Assembly: GCA_045536915.1 (NCBI GenBank)
Contig: JAZSOL010000211.1
Span: 1-28,145 of the forward strand
Direction: 5' to 3'
Length of the DNA stretch: 28,145 nt
From: RGIG1828 sp045536915
Lineage (GTDB): Bacteria; Bacillota; Clostridia; UMGS1810
Part shown: piece by piece, positions 1 through 7,881 of the stretch
Numbering within the stretch: position 1 is the first letter of the stretch
Layout: every line of letters starts with the position of its first letter
Notes under the pieces: model-generated
Database searches by the model: none
What the model was told of the DNA's origin: nothing
The model's input: only the letters and a program-made list of their open reading frames with translations
Position numbers and translations under genes: made by a program

Positions 1-314
1 CTATTGACTTCTTTCATTTTTTGTTCGTCCACTTGCGAGATTTTTTCTTTCAATCTTCGCTTGTCTAGAGTGCGAATTTGTTCCAAAAGAATAACCGAAT
101 TTTTTGGCAAATGATAAAGTTGACTTGAAAGTTCGATATGGGTTGGAAGTTTTGCTTTTGTCAGTTGGCTTGTGATGGCAGAGACAATCACTGTTGGCGA
201 ATATTTGTTGCCAACATCATTTTGAATAACAAGAACAGGTCTCACACCGCCTTGCTCAGATCCTATAACCGGACTTAAATCGGCGTAAAAAATGTCTCCT
301 CTTTTTACAATCAA
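1..314 (-). CDS. mazF: MazF/NdoA endoribonuclease toxin (3' end cut by window edge)
   Basis: Ribosome-independent mRNA interferase of the MazF/PemK family, acting in the cytoplasm and held inactive by the antitoxin encoded just upstream. The translation begins MIVKRGDIFYADLSPVIGSE and continues QGGVRP, the family's opening block; Arg25 (GVRP) and Thr48 (AITSQ) match catalytic positions known for Bacillus MazF. 104 residues are visible and the usual length is about 116, so only the last dozen or so are missing. The start is TTG at 314, two bases after the antitoxin stop, with no in-frame ATG nearby; the block following it is the normal N-terminus, which fixes this start. The gene is too close to its neighbour to have its own promoter, so it is co-transcribed from the promoter at 635-663. 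Confidence 0.95.
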   Translation of the reverse strand, partial: MIVKRGDIFYADLSPVIGSEQGGVRPVLVIQNDVGNKYSPTVIVSAITSQLTKAKLPTHIELSSQLYHLPKNSVILLEQIRTLDKRRLKEKISQVDEQKMKEVN

Positions 315-316
315 AA

Positions 317-601
317 TTATTCACACTCCGCAAGTTTATCCTCGTAGAGTTGCAGTTCACTGGTTTCTGCCTGCAAACAGAATTCTGAGTATTCGAGATT
401 CATCTGACCCATTTCTTCATATCCTTTTTTCAGCCTTTCGGCAATTTCTGTTTTCTTTTTTTCTCGGATATAAAGCTTCATAGCCTCTCTTATGAACTCA
501 CTTCGGTTTACATTTTGGCGTGTTGCCATGCTGTCGGCTTCATCGAGTAGGGAATCCGGTAAGCTTATAAGTATTTTTTTATTCCGTGCCAATCTGATCA
601 A
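317..601 (-). CDS. Ribbon-helix-helix antitoxin (NdoAI/MazE-like)
   Basis: Antitoxin partner of the MazF toxin. 94 residues: the N-terminal part (about 8-45, KKILISLPDSLLDEAD then NRSEFIREAMKLYI) has the strand-helix-helix pattern of CopG/MetJ-type DNA-binding antitoxins like Bacillus NdoAI; the acidic tail (about 50-94) is where such antitoxins bind toxin. TTG start at 601; a G-rich run lies just upstream and is very close to it, so the TTG at codon 4 (592) is an alternative start with better spacing. The stop is 2 bases from mazF, typical of a coupled pair. A near-consensus promoter lies 34 bases upstream. By analogy with the family it should repress its own promoter; no clear operator is visible. 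Confidence 0.88.
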   Translation of the reverse strand: MIRLARNKKILISLPDSLLDEADSMATRQNVNRSEFIREAMKLYIREKKKTEIAERLKKGYEEMGQMNLEYSEFCLQAETSELQLYEDKLAECE

Positions 602-634
602 GCCCCCATTCTTTGCTGTTATCTTTTATACCTT

Positions 635-663
635 ATTATAACTTGTTTCGACACAAATGTCAA
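635..663 (-). promoter_or_regulatory. Sigma-A-type promoter of the toxin-antitoxin pair
   Basis: On the minus strand TTGACA (663-658) and TATAAT (640-635) are both perfect consensus hexamers separated by exactly 17 bases. Transcription should start near 628, leaving a short leader before the antitoxin TTG. It lets the pair be expressed independently of the lipoprotein gene upstream. Confidence 0.85.
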
Positions 664-816
664 ATACACTTTATGCCAAATCAGGGGATTAAAAGTTTTC
701 ACCGCATTCCGGGCTTGAACTGCATCAATGTAATTGCTGCTATGTAACACGGTTTATAAATAAACTGCTACACTACGGTGATAATATTATTACCATTAAT
801 TTTGGCATTTATAACT

Positions 817-1389
817 CTATTGATTAAATTTAAAGCTATTAAATATTATTTCGCTTGTCATTTCGTTGTTTTTGTTGAATACCTGCATTTTCTGCGGCAA
901 AACGGAATCGTTGTCAATCCATAGCTTCATGCTTGATGCAAAATCCGTTGGATTAATCAGACTGCACTCTAAAAGAGTTTGTTTGGAGTCGGCATTTTCG
1001 CTCACGCTTATTGTTGTATCCTCTGCTTCGTAATAGCTTTCAAAAAATGTGTTTACGAATATGTACATATCGGCATCAGACGGAACAGATTCAATCGTAT
1101 TGTCGCCTTTTGTGATTATTGTTTTATCCGGTGTCAGAGAAACTGTCAGATCATCCGACACTATTTTGTAGCCCGGCGCAGAGCTGTCGTAATCAACACT
1201 GCACTCATATGTGTTTTCTCCGCCCGTTGTGTAGGCAGTGACGGTGCAATCTGCACTGTAGCTTTTTATTGAATAGTATCTGGTGTGGATTTCAGAGTAT
1301 ATATCCCCGTTTCCGGTTTTCTTTTTTTCGCATGCGGAAAAGTTTATCATGAGTAAAAACAGGCTAAGGATTGCAATGAATCTTTTCAA
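817..1389 (-). CDS. Lipoprotein, LolA-like fold (YdcC/GerS-like)
   Basis: 190-residue membrane-anchored lipoprotein. It has a Lys-Arg start, a hydrophobic stretch (about 4-17) and the lipobox NFSAC, so the mature protein would begin at Cys20. The C-terminal pattern SMKLWIDNDSVLPQKM followed by EIIFNSFKFN is typical of LolA/YdcC/GerS-type proteins. In Bacillus and Clostridioides the homologue lies beside nnrD or acpS, alr and the ndoAI-ndoA pair, which matches the neighbours here except that alr is absent. The start is TTG at 1389: GGGAGG lies 7 bases upstream, whereas the longer reading frame would start inside that ribosome site. It follows nnrD by 20 bases. GerS is a spore germination factor in C. 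difficile; a germination role here is inference only. Confidence 0.72.
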   Translation of the reverse strand: MKRFIAILSLFLLMINFSACEKKKTGNGDIYSEIHTRYYSIKSYSADCTVTAYTTGGENTYECSVDYDSSAPGYKIVSDDLTVSLTPDKTIITKGDNTIESVPSDADMYIFVNTFFESYYEAEDTTISVSENADSKQTLLECSLINPTDFASSMKLWIDNDSVLPQKMQVFNKNNEMTSEIIFNSFKFNQ

Positions 1390-1409
1390 GCTGTTTCCTC
1401 CCAAATATT

Positions 1410-2348
1410 TTATGCACGGCGAGATGTTTCTCTCACGGCATATTTAATATATTCAATTATATCGCTTGGTATGAGTGAATATTCACCGGTTTCATATGTT
1501 GCCATATCTGCAGCAAGAGAATGTATATATACTCCGGCAAGACCCGATTTTAAAACGTTGGAACTTTGAGCGGCAAATGATGCAATTGCACCTGCCAGAA
1601 CGTCACCCGTACCGCCTGTTGCCATTGCAGGTCCGCCGAGTATGTTTTCAAATATTTTTCCGTCGGGCGATGCAACAACCGTGCGGTGTGATTTTAAAAC
1701 AAGAGTTACGTTGTATTCCCGGGCAAAATCCAAAGCAAGGGATTTATGATTGTTTAGTATATATCCGGTGTCTTTGTTGATAATTCTTGAAAACTCACCA
1801 ACATGTGGTGTAAGAATTATCGGACAACGTGCGTTTTTAACTACCTCAGGATTTTTTGAGATGGCATATAATCCATCCGCATCAATAATCAAAGGTACTT
1901 CGCATTCTTGGGTAAGACGGCACACTGTTTTGACCACATCTTCACTTCGTCCCAGTCCGGGACCTATAAGTACGGCATCGGAATTATTTGATTTTGATAA
2001 AATCTCGCCATATGAATCGTAGCTGATAATTCCAAAATCATCTTTGAGGGGTGCTGTCATAACTTCTGTAAGGCATATTTCAAAAACAGTGTTCAGACTT
2101 TCCGGACAACCGAGCGATATAAGACCGCATCCGCATCTGAGAGCAGAGCGGCATGCCATTATTGCAGCTCCCGTAAGACCCTTTGAACCTGCACACACAA
2201 ATAACTTTCCGCAGCTTCCCTTATATGAATCTGCAGGACGTTTTTTGAAAAGTGAGCATATAAGTTCGTGAGTAATCGGACTTAGTGATGTTGATGTTTC
2301 AAATTTTTTTAAAACATCACAATATATTTCGATAATGTTATTATTCAT
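1410..2348 (-). CDS. nnrD: ADP-dependent (S)-NAD(P)H-hydrate dehydratase
   Basis: Repairs damaged NADH and NADPH by dehydrating the S-hydrate, using ADP (YjeF C-terminal/carbohydrate-kinase-like fold). 312 residues with GPGLG at 129-133, DADGL at 156-160, PHVGEF at 181-186 and the phosphate-binding GTGDVLAG at 246-253 containing the catalytic Asp. The NnrE epimerase domain that is fused in many bacteria is absent; the first ~28 residues are only a short lead-in, so an epimerase would have to be encoded elsewhere. ATG start with GGTGG four bases upstream. It lies between the DUF6106-like gene (17 bases) and the lipoprotein gene (20 bases), consistent with one transcript. Cofactor repair fits a genome relying on Rnf and NAD salvage, but that link is inference. 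Confidence 0.92.
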   Translation of the reverse strand: MNNNIIEIYCDVLKKFETSTSLSPITHELICSLFKKRPADSYKGSCGKLFVCAGSKGLTGAAIMACRSALRCGCGLISLGCPESLNTVFEICLTEVMTAPLKDDFGIISYDSYGEILSKSNNSDAVLIGPGLGRSEDVVKTVCRLTQECEVPLIIDADGLYAISKNPEVVKNARCPIILTPHVGEFSRIINKDTGYILNNHKSLALDFAREYNVTLVLKSHRTVVASPDGKIFENILGGPAMATGGTGDVLAGAIASFAAQSSNVLKSGLAGVYIHSLAADMATYETGEYSLIPSDIIEYIKYAVRETSRRA

Positions 2349-2365
2349 AATTCCACCGTTAAAAT

Positions 2366-2884
2366 TTATTTTACTACTCTTGGAGCATATATTTTGAATA
2401 TATCAATCATTTTTTGAGTCGGGTTAAAAATAAGCTTCATTTTCTGACCATTCACGTAAAAAACGGCAAAATAATCATCATAAGTGGAAGAATTTGCATT
2501 TGCCACTATTATTTTGGAAAAATCCGAGTTTTCCTCGTTTGAATATTCGCCGCTTCCCACTTTTCCGAATGCAATAAATGTTTTGCAGTGAACAGTAATC
2601 AAACGTTTTCTTCTTTTTTTGTTGGTTATCTTGTCGATGTCAAGCTCACCGTTGGTGAGTATATATTCAAACTCAAGATCAAACGATACCGTGATTCTGT
2701 AGGCAAGGTAAAATACTGCAAAAATCAGTATTGGCAATATGCTGATTGCCGGAGGTATAATAAAAAGAAAAATGAAAGTAAGCACAAGCGACATCAGAAG
2801 AGCCGCAAACATAAGTGCTATGCTTTTGAGTATTGTTTTTTTTGTTTTTTTCTGCTTTATCATATATTCCATAAAACTATCCAT
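2366..2884 (-). CDS. Small membrane protein, DUF6106-like
   Basis: 172 residues, function unknown. The opening MDSFMEYMIKQKKTKK is followed by two hydrophobic helices (about 18-42 and 47-64) and then a soluble domain with LEFEYILTNGELDIDKI and a basic KKRRKRLI stretch, a pattern I recognise from a clostridial family annotated DUF6106. The ATG at 2884 is chosen over the TTG two codons earlier because AAAGGA sits 8 bases before it and family members begin MDSF. It is the first gene of the DUF6106-nnrD-lipoprotein unit, and its promoter overlaps the end of the upstream deacetylase gene. No catalytic residues can be pointed to. Confidence 0.65.
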   Translation of the reverse strand: MDSFMEYMIKQKKTKKTILKSIALMFAALLMSLVLTFIFLFIIPPAISILPILIFAVFYLAYRITVSFDLEFEYILTNGELDIDKITNKKRRKRLITVHCKTFIAFGKVGSGEYSNEENSDFSKIIVANANSSTYDDYFAVFYVNGQKMKLIFNPTQKMIDIFKIYAPRVVK

Positions 2885-2918
2885 ATCCAACGTCCTTTCT
2901 CAGATGTCTGTTCTATAC

Positions 2919-2947
2919 ATTTTATCACATAAATGCAATTTAATCAA
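2919..2947 (-). promoter_or_regulatory. Probable promoter of the DUF6106-nnrD-lipoprotein unit
   Basis: Minus strand TTGATT (2947-2942), 17-base spacer, TAAAAT (2924-2919). The -35 overlaps the stop codon of the deacetylase gene. Placement 35 bases before the ATG and exact spacing support it; the hexamers are near consensus rather than perfect, and AT-rich sequence yields some such matches by chance. Confidence 0.6.
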
Positions 2948-3792
2948 TAGTTAAAAACATTTTTAATATTAAATTCGGGAGTTCGGTTGAATCTTTTCAG
3001 AATATGAATTTTATACGGTGACGGATATAAATTGTTAAATCCCTCTGCGCATCCGAGAGCGGTTTTGTATCCCATGCACCACAAAACAGACTTGCTTTCA
3101 CTGCTGATTTCACCAAATGGGTAAACATACACTTTAGGTGAATTTCCTGTTAATTTTTTTAGCGATAAATGAGCATTTATTGTATCTTCGTAAAATATTG
3201 TGCGGTATTGATCGGAACTCTCATTTTTGCTTTTTGAACTTCCGCGGCGCTTCAAATTTATGGAGTGAAGATTATAGGAATGATTTTGGAATTCAACAAG
3301 ACCTGAATTATGCATTTCCTTTATTTCGCTTATGTTTATGTTTGAATATGCGCTGCTTCTTTGCGAAACTGTGCTGTCTGCCTCGCAAAAATACATTATC
3401 GGAGAAATAACTGCCTTTACACCGTGTTTTTTCAAAACAGGAAATGCCTCGGTATAGTTGTTGAGATATCCGTCATCGAAAGTAAGCATAACAGGTTTTT
3501 TGGGAAGAACGGTTTTTCCGTCAAGGAAATCCGCAACTTCTGATGCAAAAACAAAATTGAATCCGTTTTCTTTAAAAAATATAATGTCTTTTTCAAAATC
3601 TGCAATATCTATAACATATTCCGACGGTTTTTCTTCTGATGTGAAACCGTGATACATTACTATGCCTAATTTCACTGTGCCAAAATCAGAATCTACCTCA
3701 ACGCTTTTTCCCGATAAAGTAATTATAACTGTAATAATAATCGCAATGAAAAGGGTAATATAACTGTAGCGGTTTGATTTATGCTTTTTCAA
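2944..3792 (-). CDS. Membrane-anchored polysaccharide deacetylase (PgaB/IcaB-type motifs)
   Basis: Predicted extracytoplasmic metal-dependent carbohydrate esterase family 4 enzyme that removes acetyl groups from a cell-surface or peptidoglycan sugar. 282 residues: one N-terminal membrane helix (about 11-28), an MYHGF block near 46-50, TFDDGY at 104-109 with the catalytic and metal Asp pair (D106, D107), HSYNLH at 171-176 giving two metal histidines, and YPFGE about residue 225 as motif 3. The H-x4-H spacing and MYH block resemble PgaB/IcaB enzymes more than classical PdaA, so poly-N-acetylglucosamine-like or wall glycan is possible; substrate is undecided. TTG start with only a weak ribosome site. 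It diverges from the flavodiiron gene. Confidence 0.85.
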   Translation of the reverse strand: MKKHKSNRYSYITLFIAIIITVIITLSGKSVEVDSDFGTVKLGIVMYHGFTSEEKPSEYVIDIADFEKDIIFFKENGFNFVFASEVADFLDGKTVLPKKPVMLTFDDGYLNNYTEAFPVLKKHGVKAVISPIMYFCEADSTVSQRSSAYSNINISEIKEMHNSGLVEFQNHSYNLHSINLKRRGSSKSKNESSDQYRTIFYEDTINAHLSLKKLTGNSPKVYVYPFGEISSESKSVLWCMGYKTALGCAEGFNNLYPSPYKIHILKRFNRTPEFNIKNVFNY

Positions 3793-3832
3793 AGACCCAC
3801 TTCCCTGATTTAAAATCTGTTTAAAAATTATA

Positions 3833-3861
3833 TTGAAATCATCATAAAAATGTTGTATAAT
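3833..3861 (+). promoter_or_regulatory. Promoter of the flavodiiron gene
   Basis: TTGAAA (3833-3838), 17-base spacer, perfect TATAAT (3856-3861), about 80 bases before the ATG at 3944. The leader of about 75 bases is AT-rich with no obvious structure. No PerR or Rex-like operator was recognised by eye. Confidence 0.75.
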
Positions 3862-3943
3862 ATTAAAAAATGAATTACCGCTTATAAGAATAATTTTATA
3901 AACGGTTCTAATAATAACAGTATATAAAATTCCGGAGGTTAAT

Positions 3944-5752
3944 ATGAAAAAAATAACAAACGATATTGTGTATGTCGGAGTTAACGATTATGAAATAGAT
4001 CTTTTTGAAGGTCAGTATGTTGTTCCAAATGGTATGGCATATAATTCATATATGGTTAAAGATGAAAAAATTGCTGTTTTCGATACCGTTGATGCACGTT
4101 TCAGCCACGAATGGCTAGATAATATTCAAAATGCTCTCGACGGTAAAAATCCCGATTATCTCATTATTCAGCATATGGAACCCGACCATTCCGCCAATAT
4201 TGCAAATTTTTTGTCGGCATATCCCGATACGGAAATTGTTGCAAATGTCAAAACATTTTCTATGATGGAAAGCTTTTTTCCTGATGTGAAATTTGAAAAG
4301 AAAGTTGTTGTTGCAGACGGTGAAACCCTTTCTCTGGGCAAACATATTCTCACTTTCGTTTTTGCTCCTATGGTTCACTGGCCTGAGGTTATGGTGACCT
4401 ACGACAGCGCAGATAAGGTTCTCTTTTCGGCAGACGGATTCGGAAAATTCGGTGCTCTCGACGCAGACGAAGACTGGGCATGCGAGGCAAGAAGATATTA
4501 TTTCGGTATTGTGGGCAAATATGGTGCTCAGGTTCAGTCACTTCTGAAAAAAGCAGCAGGTCTCGATATTCAGACTATATGTCCGCTTCACGGTCCCATA
4601 CTCACTGAAAATCTCGGATATTATCTTGATTTGTACAATACATGGTCTTCATATCAGGCGGAAAGCGAAGGCATTGTGATTGCCTACACATCAGTTTACG
4701 GCAATACAAGAAAAGCTGTTAATATGCTTAAAGAAAAGCTTGTTGCAAACGGATGCCCTAAGGTTGTTGTTCACGACCTTGCACGCACCGATATGGCAGA
4801 AGCAGTGGAAGATGCATTCCGCTATAATAAACTTATTCTTGCCACAACAACCTATAACTCCGATATTTTTCCTTTTATGAGACATTTTATAGATGCCCTT
4901 ACCGAAAGAAGTTATCAGAACCGTACAATTGCACTCGTTGAAAACGGAACGTGGGCGCCTCTTGCGGCAAAGATAATGAGGGGGATGTTTGAAAAAAGCA
5001 ATAATATAACCTGGGCAGAAACAATCGTGCGTATTAAATCAGCCGTAAATTCCGATAATATTGCTCAGATTAATTCGCTTGCAGATGAGCTTTGCATGGA
5101 ATATATCGAACGCTCAGACAACACTGCCGATAAAAATAATCTTGATGCACTTTTTAAAATCGGATACGGACTTTACGTTGTGACATCAAATGACGGCAAA
5201 AAAGATAACGGACTTATTGTCAACACCGTTACTCAGGTTACCGATACTCCCAACAGAATAGCCGTAACCATTAATAAGTCAAACTATTCTCACCACACTA
5301 TCAAACAAACAGGAAAAATGAATGTAAACTGCCTTAGCGTTGAAGCACCGTTTGGAATATTCGAAACCTTCGGCTTTAAAAGCGGACGTAACACCAATAA
5401 ATTTGAAAATGTTGAATTTCAGCGTTCTGATAACGGACTTGCATTTCTCAACAGATATATAAATTCATTTATGTCGCTTAAGGTTGAAGATTATGTTGAC
5501 CTCGACACTCATGGAATGTTTATCTGTTCGGTTACGGAAGCGAGAGTGATGGATAATAAAGAAACAATGACATATACCCATTACCACGAAAACGTAAAAC
5601 CAAAAGCCGACACAGACGGCAAAAAAGGTTTTGTGTGCCGTGTTTGTGGTTATGTGTATGAAGGGGAAACACTTCCGGATGATTTTATCTGTCCTCTTTG
5701 CAAACACGGAACTTCGGATTTTGAAGCCATAGAAAACAAAAATAACAGTTAA
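3944..5752 (+). CDS. Flavodiiron protein fused to flavin reductase and rubredoxin
   Basis: Cytoplasmic reductase of O2 to water or NO to N2O, protecting an anaerobe. 602 residues in four parts. The metallo-beta-lactamase-like domain (about 1-240) carries the complete diiron ligand set: H77, E79, D81 and H82 in QHMEPDHSAN, H145 in VHWPE, D164 in SADGF and H216 in CPLHGP. A flavodoxin domain starts near 243 (IAYTSVYGNT, FMN phosphate loop). A flavin-reductase-like domain spans about 400-555. A C-terminal rubredoxin (about 562-600) has CRVCGY and CPLC, the four iron Cys. All modules needed to pass electrons from NAD(P)H to the diiron site are thus in one chain. GGAGG lies 7 bases before the ATG. 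It is monocistronic, with its own promoter and terminator. Confidence 0.93.
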   Translation: MKKITNDIVYVGVNDYEIDLFEGQYVVPNGMAYNSYMVKDEKIAVFDTVDARFSHEWLDNIQNALDGKNPDYLIIQHMEPDHSANIANFLSAYPDTEIVANVKTFSMMESFFPDVKFEKKVVVADGETLSLGKHILTFVFAPMVHWPEVMVTYDSADKVLFSADGFGKFGALDADEDWACEARRYYFGIVGKYGAQVQSLLKKAAGLDIQTICPLHGPILTENLGYYLDLYNTWSSYQAESEGIVIAYTSVYGNTRKAVNMLKEKLVANGCPKVVVHDLARTDMAEAVEDAFRYNKLILATTTYNSDIFPFMRHFIDALTERSYQNRTIALVENGTWAPLAAKIMRGMFEKSNNITWAETIVRIKSAVNSDNIAQINSLADELCMEYIERSDNTADKNNLDALFKIGYGLYVVTSNDGKKDNGLIVNTVTQVTDTPNRIAVTINKSNYSHHTIKQTGKMNVNCLSVEAPFGIFETFGFKSGRNTNKFENVEFQRSDNGLAFLNRYINSFMSLKVEDYVDLDTHGMFICSVTEARVMDNKETMTYTHYHENVKPKADTDGKKGFVCRVCGYVYEGETLPDDFICPLCKHGTSDFEAIENKNNS

Positions 5753-5757
5753 CAATT

Positions 5758-5803
5758 AATAAAGCCTCATATCAATCCAAACGGATAAATATGAGGCTTT
5801 ATT
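5758..5803. terminator. Bidirectional intrinsic terminator between fprA-like gene and rnfB
   Basis: A perfect 15-base inverted repeat, AATAAAGCCTCATAT (5758-5772) and its complement (5789-5803), encloses a 16-base loop. The plus strand continues into a T-run (5802-5808), and the minus strand ends in AT-rich sequence. It lies between convergent genes whose stops are at 5752 and 5828, so it can end both transcripts. Confidence 0.9.
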
Positions 5804-5827
5804 TTTTTGAAATTAGAGTATGTCAGT

Positions 5828-6667
5828 TTAAATTGCTTGCTGTTCTTCCTGAACTTCTGCTTTCTTAACAGGTTTGTTGATTATTTCAATAACGCCTTTC
5901 GGACACGCATTAGCACATATTCCGCATCCCACACAGTTTGAATAATCAATTTTTGCAAGATTGTCAACAACGGCAATCGCCTGTTTCGGACATTTCTTTT
6001 CGCATATTCTGCATCCGATGCATCCTGCTTCGCAATAGTTTTTAACAAGAACGCCTTTGTCGTATGATGAACATTTCACAATTGCAGTTCTCTTGTCGGG
6101 AACAAGATGAATAAGATGTTTAGGACAAGTGCTTTCGCATTTACCGCAGCCAATGCATTTTTCTTTGTCGATTCGGGCAATTGAATCAACAATTGATATT
6201 GCACCTTCAGGACAAACATTAACGCAGCTTCCGAGACCCATACAACCAAATTCGCAATTTTTCGGGCCTGTTCCGAGTTGACTTGCGGTAATGCAATCGT
6301 CGATACCGTATATTTCGCATTTATCGGAGCATTTGTCGCAACTTCCGCCGCAGGCAAGAATCGCAGTTTTTTTCACTATTTCGCCGGCTTCAACTCCCAT
6401 GATTTCTGCAATTGAAGATGCTTTTTCGGTAGTCATAAGATTACATTTTGTTGCCGGTGCACCTTCAGTGACAATAGCCTGTGCAAATGCTGAGCACCCT
6501 GCATATCCGCATCCGCCACAGTTTGCACCGGGAAGAATTTCTTCTATTTTGTCAATTCTTTCGTCTTTTTCAACTCTGAAAATTATAGAGGCAATTGCAA
6601 GCACCAGACCGAAAAACAGTCCGATTGCACCTATTGCAAGTGCCGGATATAAAATTGAATCTAACAT
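5828..6667 (-). CDS. rnfB: Rnf complex subunit B, polyferredoxin
   Basis: Electron-entry subunit of the Rnf complex, which oxidises reduced ferredoxin, passes electrons to NAD+ and pumps Na+ or H+. 279 residues: one N-terminal membrane helix (about 7-30), a four-Cys cluster domain (GANCGGCGYAGC near 48-59), further Cys in CGGSCDKCSDKCEIYG, then ferredoxin-type clusters CMGLGSCVNVCP, CIGCGKCESTCP, CIGCRICEKKCP and CVGCGICANACP. This is the long clostridial form, not the shorter proteobacterial one. GGAGG lies 8 bases before the ATG. It is the last gene of the operon, 14 bases after rnfA, and the transcript ends at the hairpin at 5758-5803. Confidence 0.96.
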   Translation of the reverse strand: MLDSILYPALAIGAIGLFFGLVLAIASIIFRVEKDERIDKIEEILPGANCGGCGYAGCSAFAQAIVTEGAPATKCNLMTTEKASSIAEIMGVEAGEIVKKTAILACGGSCDKCSDKCEIYGIDDCITASQLGTGPKNCEFGCMGLGSCVNVCPEGAISIVDSIARIDKEKCIGCGKCESTCPKHLIHLVPDKRTAIVKCSSYDKGVLVKNYCEAGCIGCRICEKKCPKQAIAVVDNLAKIDYSNCVGCGICANACPKGVIEIINKPVKKAEVQEEQQAI

Positions 6668-6681
6668 ATCTTAGTCCTCCC

Positions 6682-7269
6682 TTAAAATTTCAAACCCTGG
6701 AATCCCAGAAATGCCATAGCAATAAGGCTGGCTGTTATGAGAGCAATAGGGAAGCCTTTGAGGTATTTGGGAATCGGCGCGGTTTCAAGCTTTTCTCTCA
6801 CACCTGCAAAAAGCACAATTGCCACCGTGAAACCAATAGCCGACCAGAATGCAAAGCACACAGACTGGAAAAGGTTGTAATCTCTCTGCACATTTACAAG
6901 TGTAACACCAAGGACCGCACAGTTTGTTGTTATGAGCGGCAGATATATGCCAAGCGAATTGTAAAGAGCCGGAACCGTTTTTGCAACAAACATTTCCACG
7001 AACTGCACAAGGCCTGCAATGAGAAGAATGAATGCAAGTGTTTGCAGATATTCAACGTTAAGCGGAATGAGAATGTAGTGCTGAACAAGCCAGCAAAGAA
7101 GTGATGCGAGAACCATAACAAATGTTACCGCCATACCCATTCCGAGGGCTGTATCGGTCTTTTTGGATACCCCGAGGAAAGGGCAGATACCGTAGAATTT
7201 AACCAATACGAAGTTTTCAATCAGAACACCCAGAACTGCGAGTGAGAAAAATTCACTTAAATAATTCAT
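6682..7269 (-). CDS. rnfA: Rnf complex subunit A, membrane protein
   Basis: Integral membrane subunit of Rnf. 195 residues, six hydrophobic segments, beginning MNYLSEFFSLAVLGVLIENF with the conserved block VKFYGICPFLGVSKK; the Cys in GICPFLG and the matching Cys in TTNCAVLGV (about 110-118) are the membrane iron-sulfur ligands shared with RnfE/NqrD/NqrE proteins. The ATG overlaps the rnfE stop codon by one base (TAATG), so the two paralogous half-channel subunits are translationally coupled. Confidence 0.96.
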   Translation of the reverse strand: MNYLSEFFSLAVLGVLIENFVLVKFYGICPFLGVSKKTDTALGMGMAVTFVMVLASLLCWLVQHYILIPLNVEYLQTLAFILLIAGLVQFVEMFVAKTVPALYNSLGIYLPLITTNCAVLGVTLVNVQRDYNLFQSVCFAFWSAIGFTVAIVLFAGVREKLETAPIPKYLKGFPIALITASLIAMAFLGFQGLKF

Positions 7270-7880
7270 TATTTACCTGCTCCTTTCTTATCATTAATCA
7301 TATTGTATATTGCAAGAATAATGCCCAATGCTAAAAATGCACCCGGAGGAAGAATAAACATCAGAGCGGGTTTGAAGCCTGCACCGAATATTGAAATTCC
7401 GAGTATCTGACCTGCACCGAGGATTTCTCTTACTGTACCGAGAATGCTCAGACCAAGAGTGAATCCGAGTCCCATTCCGAGACCGTCAAAAACAGACGGT
7501 ATGGGTTTATTTTTGGAAGCAAAGCTTTCTGCACGCGCAAGAATTATACAGTTTACGGTTATCAGCGGTATAAATAAACCGAGTGCATCTGAGATAGACG
7601 GCAGATAAGCTTTCAGAAGCATTTCAATAACGCTTACGAATGCTGCTATAACAACAATGTATGATGCTATTCTGATTTTTGAGGGAATAAATTTTCTTAA
7701 AAGTGATATAACGAGATTTGAAAAAATCAAAACAAACGTTGCTGAAAGACCCATTCCTATAGCATTTATAAGAGATGTTGTAACCGCAAGAGTGGGGCAC
7801 ATACCCAAAAGCTGAATAAACGTTGGGTTTTCTGCGAATAATCCGTTTGAAAGTACTTTTAAATTGCTGTTTTCTTTCAA
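7269..7880 (-). CDS. rnfE: Rnf complex subunit E, membrane protein
   Basis: Paralogue of RnfA in the membrane core. 203 residues, about six membrane segments, with GMCPTLAVTTSL and TVNCIILARAESFASKN carrying the paired membrane Cys. I place the start at the TTG at 7880, one base after the rnfG stop, because AGGAGGGG lies 7 bases before it; the upstream in-frame TTG and ATG (7904/7901) would overlap rnfG and have no ribosome site. Mature N-terminus then reads LKENSNLKVLSNGLFAENP with the first residue as Met. Inserted between rnfG and rnfA in the usual clostridial C-D-G-E-A-B order. Confidence 0.95.
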   Translation of the reverse strand: MKENSNLKVLSNGLFAENPTFIQLLGMCPTLAVTTSLINAIGMGLSATFVLIFSNLVISLLRKFIPSKIRIASYIVVIAAFVSVIEMLLKAYLPSISDALGLFIPLITVNCIILARAESFASKNKPIPSVFDGLGMGLGFTLGLSILGTVREILGAGQILGISIFGAGFKPALMFILPPGAFLALGIILAIYNMINDKKGAGK

Positions 7881-7881
7881 C

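Noticed and set aside
777..794. Near-perfect palindrome GGTGATAATATTATTACC between lipoprotein and antitoxin genes
   Set aside because: It has one G-T mismatch, no T-run and no recognised regulator; AT-rich palindromes of this size arise by chance. Not called as an operator or terminator.
6595..7104. 169-codon plus-strand open frame antisense to rnfA/rnfB
   Set aside because: Cys/His/Lys-rich composition, no ribosome site, fully opposite to well-supported Rnf genes.
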